64,000 nucleotides of DNA, from NCBI GenBank assembly GCA_001297265.1, contig LIHB01000037.1, forward strand, positions 159,619-223,618. Reading direction: 5' to 3'. The DNA comes from Mycosphaerella arachidis. Its lineage: Eukaryota; Ascomycota; Dothideomycetes; Mycosphaerellales; Mycosphaerellaceae. The position numbers were made by a program, and so were the translations under genes. Shown here piece by piece: positions 11,501-21,113 of the stretch (positions are counted from its first letter, which is position 1; the number at the start of each line of letters is the position of its first letter). The notes under the pieces were generated by a model, which searched no databases, was not told where the DNA came from, and saw only the letters and a program-made list of their open reading frames with translations.

Positions 11501-13382
11501 GAGCACCCTCAGAAATGTAATGATCAGTAAGTATGCCGCGTGCCTGTTTAATGTCAGCTTTGGGGCGGTATGCATTCGAGAGAAGGCTGCCCATACCTCT
11601 GGCAGCGTTACGGCATCCTGTATGAAAGTGTGGAATAGCCATCGCACGAGCACAAACTGCGGGAAAGCACGCTGGTGTCCAGAATGCTCGCGGAGGCAAT
11701 CCCATACGGCATGGCACAGTTTGAGGGCTCCGGGTGGAATGATGCTTGGGCCGGTCTGATCTGCCAACAGTTCGAGCAGCGAATTTGCTGCTTCGGAGAT
11801 GAACCTCTCGGATCGGATCTCTTCCTCGGGTGAGACATCAGATCGGCCTGACATACGCGCGCGAAAGGAAGGATTGTTAGCTTGCTCAAGCAGGAACGAA
11901 CCACGCTGCACGGTCTGCAGAATCCAAGTCTCCAATCGGTCCTTGCCTGGCCACGGGAACGAGGAAGTCCAAATGTCCAGAACGGCAGGTACCAGTCTTT
12001 CGCTTCCTGGCTTCTGTTCAAAGACGAGGCGAGCACAGACAGCCGCCCACATCTGTGTTGCTTGGTCGTCCAAATGGGCTGCACTTGGTATACCTCTGAT
12101 GGAGAATATGAGGGTTTCGAGAGGACTGTTGGACGCAAAAGAGAAAAGAAGTTCTATCTGTGCCTCCACAACCAGTCCCAAAGGCTTTGAAAGGCGCGAA
12201 TTCGACCTTGCGAATCCGCCAAAGACTGAGTCCTGCGGCCGAGCACTCGTACGATCGGGAAGTAATGCCACCAGTTCTTTATGCGTCAAAGATGCTAGAC
12301 GGTCAGCCAGAAACCTGCTATCGAAGCTTGTTTTGGATAGGAAATCAAGAATTGAAAGCTTTGACGAAGAAGAGAGATCCTCGAGAAATGGAGTCGAGGA
12401 TCGAGAAGCGGCTGCGGACGAGAGTGGACCGTCCGCCGGCGCTGGTTGTTCCGCCTGGAGGGCATCTCCACAGGCGTCTTGGAAAGCATGAAGTAGAGTC
12501 GCAAAACTGTTCTTGTCCTCGGATCGAATGCACTCGGCCAATATATGCTGGACATGGCTCGCTGATTGTGACAAGCGTGACGTCTTCGCAGCTGCGATCT
12601 GGAGGTGATGCAGCTTGTCCTCGGCCTGATAGCAGCGGCGTTTATGGTACTTCTGGAGTCGCAAAAGATGGCTGATCTCTGATAATGGCGCAAAGGACCT
12701 CCGCTCAGGCTGTGAATCCGGCATATGGCCTGGGGGTTCCGTAACAGGGACATGATGCGGATGACATGCTAGTGAGGTGACAGTCTCAAAGGAGGCGTTA
12801 TGGTTGACCGTTACCTTGCTGTCCTCGCCGTCCTGGTCAGCCCCTCGATCATGATTCCGCATCGTCGTCGGCTTGATGGCCATGTCGTGGGCAGGTGGCG
12901 CAGAATGAGACCTTGGCGTGAGAGGGAGTGAGCAGCGACGCCGCGAGCAGAGTCCAGGTGTCGAAGACCTCGAGGCATGGTGGGAGCTCAAGAGTGACAC
13001 AGCTGCAGGAGGTAACATGAGTTAGCGGCGGTCGTTGACAGATGCTAGCATTGCCAGCACACACATATCCAGGGAATGCGGGATGTGATATGATTGGATA
13101 TGTGTGCAAGAAGTGCAGCGAACTACGGCACGGGAGAAAACGTACTGCCCAAATGCTCGTCTTCAGTCTGCTCTGGCGGCAAGCCAGTGTCAAGCATAGC
13201 TCGACGACTGGCAAAGTGGGTGGAAAGCGAGAGAAAACGGCGTTTCAAAGCTTCATCTTCGTCGCAATTTTGAGGTGGTCGGCGACGCGGGAGCCGGGGT
13301 GGAGGTTGCAGCTCTGCTGGGTTGATCCTTCTCACTCCACGACGACGAACACGCAGCAGAGGCGGAGTTTCTGAAATGCGAA
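8512..13382 (-). CDS. Very large protein with C-terminal SEL1-like repeats (5' end unresolved)
   Basis: Hand-spliced as one gene. Exons are 13382(or further)-13146, 13002-11597, 11543-11434 and 11383-8512, with introns of 143, 53 and 50 bases. Every junction is GT-AG with matching phase (for example TCT TG|G AAG restores AYSWKYNLSPSLDTL). The assembled product is about 1,500 aa or more. The first coding-like block includes PPLLRVRRRGVRRINPAEL and DEDEALKRRFLSLSTHFASR. The middle is Ser-rich and helical. The last 110 residues hold two SEL1/TPR-like helix pairs (YLLQIAAKEGDTVAQRELG; AYHWMELSSKGGDSLAKEYL). No ATG lies in the first block before 13197 (MLDTGLPP), so either 13197 is the start or a small upstream exon splices in, most simply at the GTGCAG acceptor at 13383-13388. 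SEL1 repeats usually scaffold protein complexes; the specific role is unknown. Confidence 0.72.
13019..13145 (-). other. Large part of the 143-base intron of the SEL1-protein gene
   Basis: The intron runs 13145 down to 13003 (donor GTACGT, acceptor CTGCAG). Its use removes the competing ATG at 13018 (MLPPAAV) and joins codons with phase 1 on both sides (GGC A|CT GTG). The upstream exon reads well as protein, which is the main support. Confidence 0.55.
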
Positions 13383-13444
13383 CTGCACGAGTCGTTTCCG
13401 CGGCGGAAAATGCAAATGGCGGCGCGTTCGCGTTCGCGTGCGAG

Positions 13445-13500
13445 GCAGCAGTAGCAGTGGCAGTAGCAGTAGCAGTAGCAGTAGCAGCAGCAGTAGCAGT
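13445..13500. repeat. AGCAGT-type hexanucleotide microsatellite
   Basis: About nine imperfect units of AGCAGT, with AGCAGC and AGTGGC variants. Read on the minus strand, in phase with the exon starting near 13382, it would give an alternating Thr-Ala tract; on the plus strand, Ala-Val. No ATG precedes it in the minus frame before a TGA, so it more likely lies in the 5' UTR or first intron of the SEL1-protein gene. Confidence 0.8.
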
Positions 13501-14702
13501 GGGCGATGGCGCTCGCTCCACGCCAGACAGACCGACAGCAGGCTGTCGTGTCGTTGAAATGGGAATGCGCCTTCGCCTTCACACAGCTCGGCACTCGCCG
13601 TCAGATCACGCTGACTCGCTCTGCCCGCTGGTCTGGTTGACTGCAGCCAATCGTGTGCCCGCGCCATCCTGCTGGTGGTGGCCGAACACGTCGAGGTGCA
13701 GGCTTTGCTGTCGACTCCAAGAGGGCGCGCAGGGCGGGGCACGACGACGTGCAGCGCCGTGCAGGAGTGCTGGCTGTCTGCTGTCGGCTGTCGTCTGCCG
13801 TCATTGGATGGGCGGCGCTGGCGTGTGAGAGGGCCAGCGTTGCGTTGTTGCGCTGTGATTTGCCACACGCCTCTGAGACATGCAGACTTGTCCTCGGCCG
13901 CAGCTGAGCGACCACATCGCCAACCTTCTTCTCCAAGTCCCGTGTCATCACTCATCATGGCATGAGCGTCGAGGCCGCTGCGCTGCATTGGACACGACTG
14001 GTCCGCGGTGTTGCGACATACGGGTTGCTTGCAATGCTGTGCAACGGATCCATCTACTGCGGCAAAGTTCAGATGCAAGACCTGCGCGTCCATAGCTCGA
14101 CGTGGCGAATCGCATCATACCGCCGTTTTGATCACGTTTCGCTCACAATCGTTCAAGCAGCCTTACAGATCTGGCGGGCTGCACAACACCGCGACTGACG
14201 ACCACATGCGAAATAGAGTTCGCGGAGCCGACCGACTTTTGGTGTTCAAGGAGACGTGTCGAGGATGCTGATTGCGTTCCTGCGTTCGGTGGCACTGCTG
14301 TACCTGACCGCGGTCCTGGTCGGCGTCCTCGTTGGGTATCGCTAGTCAGGCCTTCATCGTTCTTCGGCAGAGCTCCACCACCAACACCAACGCACGTAGA
14401 CGAGAAAGAAGCGATAGGAGGGAGAGATCGGTGCGATGAAGACTGGCGTGGCATTGCATCGCTTCACTACTGTGCCGCCTTGCGGCTCATTACTCTCTAT
14501 CTCATCTGTTGGAGAAGAACGCTCTATTCTCAACCATCTGTGGAGTCCTCCGTCCTTGGGCCTGTTGTACCCTTTATTTTCTCGCCCACCTAACGCCTGT
14601 CCAACACCTGATGCCCTGTCGTGGTCTCTGATAAGCCTCGTGATCCCATTCCTCCTCTGCGCTGCGTGCTGATCGTCACACGAGTCGTCTGCAGTGATGC
14701 TT
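13501..14702. other. Intergenic/5' region without a recognised gene
   Basis: Holds several overlapping frames on both strands with Cys/Arg/Ser-rich, low-conservation translations. A minus-strand ATG at 13951 followed by TRDLEKKVGDVVAQLRPR could be a distant first exon of the SEL1-protein gene, but I cannot place a convincing donor. Otherwise promoter sequence. Confidence 0.35.
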
Positions 14703-15356
14703 CTACGCCTGCATTGTCACTTGGTCTGGGTCACTGACTGTCTGCAGGTACTGAAGGATCGAGCAGTCGTTGCATTGAATCAGCTTCTGGAGATCATTCA
14801 CTTGCTGTTGCAGGCTTGATACGCTGTCGATTGCTTGGTTCCTCTCAGCTTCAAGCTCCTTGATATATGTCGCAGCGGTGGCAATGATCATGGCCTTGGA
14901 AGGTAGCCTTGGTGGAAGAGCGCTGTCCTCAAGATCAGGCGAACAGACGTATGCATTCTTGAGTGATGGTAGTGATAGCCTGAGTGTCTCAATCTGAGTA
15001 TTGAGGTTGTCGCGGTACCGTCTCTCGATGATCGTGTGTGGAATGCGGCGATGAGGTCTTGTGGGTCTTGTTGGGTTGCGGTCTTGTGGGTACGGTGTCT
15101 TCGCTTCATGTGCACTGTGCCCGGACTGCGAGTCCTCGGAGTCGCTGGAGGTCGTTATGGCTTGTGATCCCGTTGAAGCTGCAGTCGGAGCGTACACTGG
15201 CGAGATGTGGTTGTCTGGTGAATGTGGACTTGGGATATCGTTCTTGACTAAGTTGGTTGCGCAAGCAACACCTGCCTTCTTGCAGAGGTCGGGCACATCA
15301 CCGCTGAGGCATTGCAGCGAGGGAAAGCAATCGCTGGGTACTCCTGAGACAGCCAT
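14703..15356 (-). CDS. bHLH transcription factor, SREBP-like basic region
   Basis: A 217-aa single-exon protein. The basic helix-loop-helix lies at about residues 102-172: basic region HTIIERRYRDNLN, helix 1 TQIETLRLSLPSL, an enlarged loop (NAYVCSPDLEDSALPPRL), then helix 2 KAMIIATAATYIKELEAE and a leucine-zipper-like coil. The Tyr in ERRYR is the substitution that marks SREBP-type bHLH proteins, which bind both E-boxes and sterol-response elements. There is no transmembrane region, so it is a small soluble factor rather than a membrane-bound SREBP. The N-terminus is short and Pro/Ser-rich. It acts in the nucleus; targets are unknown. The start follows normal fungal context and no upstream exon is needed. 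Confidence 0.85.
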   Translation of the reverse strand: MAVSGVPSDCFPSLQCLSGDVPDLCKKAGVACATNLVKNDIPSPHSPDNHISPVYAPTAASTGSQAITTSSDSEDSQSGHSAHEAKTPYPQDRNPTRPTRPHRRIPHTIIERRYRDNLNTQIETLRLSLPSLKNAYVCSPDLEDSALPPRLPSKAMIIATAATYIKELEAERNQAIDSVSSLQQQVNDLQKLIQCNDCSILQYLQTVSDPDQVTMQA

Positions 15357-17529
15357 TGCATTTTCTGCAGAGTATGATGTGCGTCTTTGGTCGTTGCTTA
15401 AGTGGTTGGATGTATTGTAGTTGGTGATGTGATGAAGTGAAGTGCTTGGTAGAGATATGTATGGTCTGATGTCCCTACAGGAAGGATTGACTTATATGTG
15501 CCTGACGTTGTTTCACAACATCATGCTTCTTCTGGCCACATTCAAGAGTCGGCACTGTGAGCGGTGCCGTGCCCATGTCAAGCCGTGAAGAGATCGGCGG
15601 GAAGGCCATATGGGCATTCGAAGCTCTCGGAGGGAAACGCGATAGGCTGGAATTGCCTTAGTCACCACGGTCCAGATTAGGGACAAGGAATGTGGTGAGA
15701 GTTGTCACGCCACCACTTCAGCAAAGTATCCACAATCCCGAGCCCCGATGCCGACTCTTTTTCGATCGTTCGTGCTCCTCCCATCCACGTGGATGTCAGC
15801 CGAACCCCTTTTCTGTTCGTGTTGTGCATGACGCATCTGGATATTGAACAAGTGGGAATCAATGTACCATTGTTGCTTTGGCGCTCCGCCTGTGCATATA
15901 CTTAGCAGCATTCTGATGTCCATTGTCCAGCACCGGAGTATGGAGGTGGAGGAAATGGCGAGATATATTGGCCGCAGGTCCTGTCATCGCTGCTCATGCT
16001 CCATATCGCTCGCTGCGCAGACGCTCAACCCATCTCGTACCACACTGAATCTGGCAGTCACAACCAGTGTGTGGTGCGACCACTCCTCAAGAAGTGCAAC
16101 CAGACATTGTGGATACAATGTGCCGGGATGATTTCTGAACTGCGTTCCAGGAGCTGTGAACGCTTCAGGAAACCTGCTGTTGTGTCTGTCAGCGGCGAGA
16201 TGCCTGCGAATCGCGTTGAGTGCGGTAGTGCGAGGCGGCCTGGCTCGTGGCATAAGGACGCCATTTTGCTGGGCAGTAGCTCGCCGTTGCGAATCTCCGA
16301 CTCTCTTCGGTGAACCTCATCGTCTGGCCGTACACTCGCTGCACAAGCCAGAGCTAGATCCTGATACATCTAGAACCGTTGCCAGTGTAGCATAGATGTC
16401 CAGTCGGGGCCTTGAAGGCAGCGCATTCTGCGGTTAAATGTAGCACTGGGCGAAGGACTGAGTCCAGATGTCCGTCTCACAGGTGAAGATGTAGTATCTT
16501 CAAAATTAGCCAGAACGTCGTCTCTGATCATTTGGCCCGCACCCCTCCACACATCGCAGCGCTCATATTACCACGAAGACAATTGACGAAATCTCCCAAC
16601 TAGCACCATGGAGAAAGCAAGTCTCTTTTGATGATCCAGACGGACTGTGCCGCACACGTGCCTTGCACAATGATCTCAGGATCTCGCCATACATCTCACG
16701 ACACAATGGCTTATCCAGGGGTCCAGCCGGCAGAGTACCACCACCGACCTGTCAGCGCGCATCGTTTACTCAGGACCAGCAGGAGCCCAGTGTCGTTATA
16801 GGCTCTGGACTGACAACAGTAACCGCATCTGTCCATAACATATCGCTACCATCCGTTGACACCTGCTTCGAGCCTAGAGCGTAATCGGTCTTCTTTCCAG
16901 ACGATTTCTAGAGACGACCATGCACCCAAGCCAACTCGAGCTCCGCACGGGGTTCATCTGCGGCCTATGCTGAAAATTGGGTTATGTTGGTGAGAGGTCT
17001 TGGAGTGCATCAATCAAGTCGTCAAAAGGCTCGGCCTTCGTAGAGTGTCAAAGAGATCGGGACGTCCCAGATGGGAGAGCTTGTCGAACTGTCCGTCCGT
17101 GCGGGGGGCTGAGGTCAGTAGTGGCTGACATGCTGGGAGTGATCTTCAAATAAGTTCTGACCAGGTATATACTGTGCGTACCTTTCCTGTAGGTGACAAT
17201 CCCTCTTCGCCGCGCCATGCTAGAATGCGTTGATATCGTACATCCCATCCAGGATTTCCCCACACCTTGCAGTGCCTGAGGGACCCTTCCAACCTCAAGC
17301 GTCGTGGACGCCTATACACCATCTGTCGTCACTGGGTAATTACATTGAATTACAGCCACCCACCCGGCGAGCGGTCGATGGCTGCCTTTAGTCTCTCCTC
17401 TTCGTTGCGCTCCGCCTGCTCCAGCAGATCAAATAAATGTGCCTGCTCTTTCTCTATCGCGTCCACTCCAAGTCCGCAGAGCCTCTTCGGCGAAGTCGCT
17501 CGCTCGAACGCGCGCAGGTCGCGTGCTTT
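15357..17529. other. Intergenic 2.2 kb, no supported gene
   Basis: Short frames on both strands overlap each other and none shows a domain, signal peptide or consistent splicing. The bHLH promoter should occupy the left end and the elongase 3' UTR the right end. No tRNA or repeat found by eye. Confidence 0.4.
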
Positions 17530-18640
17530 CTAAGCTTTCCTCGATCGCGTAACTCGGCCGCTTGGAGTGCCATTCTCCTTGCTCGTGCTGTAGCCGTTCA
17601 TTGTCTGGGCGTTACCGCTTAGGCGTCTCCTAACCTCCTTGACGTCTGGAATCTGCTCATCCTTCATCTCCACAAGAGCCGAAGTCGCGCGGCCTCTACC
17701 CTTCTTGACTGGCTTCTTGTAGGTCGAGATGTAGAAGCCGATGAACAACACGAGGTAAGAGCTGAGGATACCCATGCCGGCAAATGCCGCAAACTCTTCA
17801 CCGGCGCAGATACCGTAAGTTGGAAGCCATGGAAAGTAGCGTGCGCTGAAGTAGGTGTAGGATGCGAAGTAGACGAAGCCGAGGTCAATGACGAACTGAA
17901 TAATCTGAAGCATGGTGATGTACTTCTTCCACCAGATCTTGATGCCACGCGCGGACTGGAAGTAGTACCAGTACATGACCACGTGAACGGTGAGGTTGAG
18001 GGTGATTGGGACCCATGATACTGCGGTGTGGCCGAGGAGCTGGGTGTAGCAGAGGAGGGCGGTCGCGCCGTGGTGGTAGGTGTGCAGGAAAGTCAGTGGC
18101 TTCTTCTTGAGGACGAGGAAGACTGTGTCGAGAAGCTCGAGGTACTTGGTAAGGTAGTTCAGCTAAAATGCATGTCAGCCCGCTTGTGTGTCCCTCCCCA
18201 GCAGAGCGCGTCCGCCTTGGTTTACTCACGTAGTATAGCACGACCAGCTCTTGCGTCCAGCCTCCATTGTAGTGGCAGATAGTGTAGAACACGCCGTTCC
18301 TCGTCAGGGTTGGAATCAGCTGCTCCAGGAAAAGCACGAGCAAAACACCGCTGATCGCCGTGAGGTAGAAGTTGTGGATCTTGAACAGTCCATTGAGCTT
18401 CAGTGGCTGCTGCTCCCTCATCAATTCCCTCCCACCGAAAATGATGATGTAGTAGGAGATAAGGCCAATGGCAGTCTCAGCCATGGTCGCCATGGGCGTC
18501 TTGCCGGGCACGAAGCGAAAGTCCTCTGGTGCATACCCGCGGACGGCCTCGAAGGCTTTGGCAAAGACGGGCCACAGTCGCAGACCAAACGGCCGGTCGA
18601 GCGTCGGCGCGCCGAACTGGATCCAGTTGGGAGTGGCCAT
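17530..18640 (-). CDS. Fatty-acid elongase (ELO/GNS1-SUR4 family)
   Basis: 3-ketoacyl-CoA synthase of the ER very-long-chain fatty-acid elongation cycle, feeding sphingolipid synthesis. Exons 18640-18230 and 18162-17530 with a 67-base intron (GTGAGT..TTTAG, phase 0) give 347 aa, close to yeast Elo2/Elo3. The catalytic histidine box HTYHH is at residues 164-168, preceded by the family motif LNYLTKYLELLDTVFLVLKKK and followed by NLTVHVVMYWYYF. Several transmembrane helices are evident. The C-terminal tail is basic (KKPVKKGRGR and a terminal RSRKA), which could act as an ER-retention-like signal, though this is inference. Whether it favours C18-24 or C24-26 acyl chains cannot be judged. Upstream of its ATG lies a long gene-poor stretch. 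Confidence 0.93.
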
Positions 18641-20055
18641 GATGTATCGATCGTTCGTGAGGTCGTGTCGGCGAGTTGCGGTGGAAGCAGAGCAGAGGAA
18701 GAAGAATCAGCAGGAACCAGGAACGACTCGAAACTTTTGATTCCGTCGGCACGCGGCGGAGTCGCCTGCGGCCCAGCTGTCGCAATCGTGCAGCACCGCG
18801 GCTGAGAAGGTATCTTTAAGGAGCGACTCGAAGGTGGAACGAGCACAGTATCGACGAAGTGACGTTGGCTGCACAGAATCGGGAAGAGGATGCTGGAAAA
18901 GGAGGAAGTCGTGTGCGCAACAACAACACTTCTTCTTGTGGAACCCCTGTCGCTACAGTAAGATTACCACCGCAAATTGTTCAACGCGAGAACGACCAGT
19001 CCTCTTCAACGCCTCGCGCCGGCCCTGGTGGTCATCGTGGGGATGGCGGCATTTGCTCTGCCCGATACCGAGCCAATGCCAGCTCAACTAATAAATGTAC
19101 TGGTCGTTGCGTGGTGTGGCTGCCGACGACCTCCTCAATGGGATTGATAGCCGGACTGCCAAGTATATTGAGATAAACATGTGAGAGAAACAAGGCTGAG
19201 GGGTTGCAGACTGTCTCGTCAGACGGATGTCTACTATTGCAACAGCAAAACTACTTCGGTTGCACGACAATCAAGTACTCATGACCTTGCGGCAGCTCTG
19301 GCAGTGGCCACAGCTCGCCATGATCGACATGGAAGTTCGTCAAAGCGCAATGGAGACTGCCATGCAACACCGCCTCACATACCTAATAGGCGAACAAGCC
19401 ATACGTGCTGCACTACGTGACTTCATGTGCCCCAGATCCCGGTCTGCACCTGCAACGCCACCACTGAAGGCTCGCAGCATCGCCATGATTGCGAAAGGAT
19501 GCGAGCTCGAGATGCCAACAGAGTCCTGCAAGCCTTGCTCTCTCAGCCTTTACAGCATATTCTTGGCATTACCTTGTTCTTCACCACAAGTTGCGTGATC
19601 CAGCAAACGCGCTCATCGCCGTACATCCAGTCGCATGCGAAGACGTGTCTTACCACAACGCCCTCTACCGTAGCACGGATGTACGTGTTGCGGGCGTCTT
19701 GCGCGCAAACTTCTTGTCGCAGTCTTGACGCAGACATCTTCACTCGCTTACAATTTGGCCAGATCTCTTAATGGTCGGAGACCAATCTTGCGGTTGAGGC
19801 AAAATTCCCCGTTGTGATCTCATCGTCGTGAAGGAGGTCGATGTCAAGATCCACTATAAACGCCATCCAGCCTTACATCATCTCGATGCTGGTGCTCAGT
19901 ATTATTCTGTGCCTTAGCAAATAGATAGAGCTTCGAGAGGATGAGGCTCAAGAGTCTCTTGAAGATGGCTGCCTGAGGGTGCGGCCTGGTAAGCAAAACT
20001 TAAATGGCTACACAAATCAACTCGATCTTGCCTTCCATCAGCACGATATGGTTCA
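18641..20055. other. Intergenic 1.4 kb, no supported gene
   Basis: Between the elongase promoter and the next plus-strand gene. One plus frame at 19227-19598 has an acceptable composition (LMTLRQLWQWPQLAMIDMEV) but no motif, and its last third degrades, so I do not call it. No repeat or RNA gene seen. Confidence 0.4.
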
Positions 20056-20827
20056 ATGGCTACTCATCCTGACTTTTGGGTCTTCTGGACACTGCCGCCC
20101 GAGCTTCGTATCGCCATATATGACCTGATCTTCGGTAGGGGCAGGACAATCACTCCAACGCAAGAGAACATCCAGTTTCCGCTCGGACTGGATGGAGGGC
20201 GTCAGCTAGGTAGCAAGCCGGGAAGCAGCGAAGACCATGTGCGCCGGTCAGATGCCTTCGAACACTTACCTACTTGCATACGCTGACGTCTCGCAGATCA
20301 AGACTGTGACCGGCGGCCGCATGGTCTGCAAGCAATACCTACAAGAAACACTTCTACACTTCGCTAAATCCAATCTCTTCGTACTGTCCAGGCGCGTAGG
20401 CAACGTCTTCTCCGTGCCCAAAGGCTTTCTTCGGCATATCCGTACCATGAGGCTGCGATGGAAAAACTATGGAGACACCAGCAAGATCGACCTCGGCAGC
20501 TTATGCCCAAGCCTCAGGCATCTTCAGCTACAGGTTGACACGACTTCCGTTGGCATGATGTATCGTGGTCCGTCTCGAGCGCCTCCACATACCCATGACT
20601 TCTACAAGGAGAATATGGACAACGTTGCGATTGTGAAGGCTCTCTCGCCCGTTCGAGGCCTCACGTCTTTCAAGCTGATCGACAACGGCTCTGGTCGTTT
20701 TTTGAGAGAGCATTACGCTGAACGAGATGCTCGGGCGGAGTGGAGGGCGAGCTTAGAGGATGAGATTCGAGCAACGGTGTTACGTCCGAGGGGGGCTGTG
20801 GTTCGAGGTAATCGTCGTCGGCCGTAG
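20056..20827 (+). CDS. F-box/2EXR-style fungal hypothetical protein
   Basis: Opens with FWTLPPELRIAIYDLIFG, the LP-x-ELR-x-x-IY signature that begins many short ascomycete proteins related to F-box or 2EXR domains. A frame change needs an intron. The best option is 20239-20296 (GTGCGC..TCGCAG, phase 0), which joins to IKTVTGGRMVCKQYLQETL, the usual second block where relatives have a CRQxxxE motif. The product would then be about 237 aa and end at 20827. The function of these proteins is unknown; some may be substrate adaptors for ubiquitin ligases. The donor is weak, so the exact junction is uncertain. Confidence 0.55.
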
Positions 20828-21113
20828 AGCAGGAACTCTGCAATGGCCCACGGAGTCGCATGTTGTAGGAAAGATACGACATGGAATGTATGCTACAGGA
20901 GTTGGTCAACAGCACGAAACGCGAGATGGAGGCAATGGCAGTCCAAGCTTCTGTCTGTGCTTCACAAACCCCGCGTGTCACATGCGTGGAGCATATCGTC
21001 TGACCAATCACTCAAGGCAGCATCGCGCTCATGAAACACTCTCCAGCCGATCTGTCTCCTCCATTCTCTTCCCTTCGTCTACATCATCTCATCCAGGTAG
21101 CTCGATACACAAG

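Noticed and set aside
13322..13828. Plus-strand frame with an Ala-Val run
   Set aside because: The run is only the hexamer repeat read on the other strand; the rest is Arg/Cys-rich noise opposite a better minus-strand exon.
19227..19598. 124-codon plus frame between the elongase and F-box-style genes
   Set aside because: Reasonable first half but no motif, the end is low quality and nothing supports splicing or conservation.
20760..21113. 118-codon upstream extension of the 672-aa protein
   Set aside because: Overlaps the 3' end of the preceding gene and its composition differs; the ATG at 21114 is more natural.
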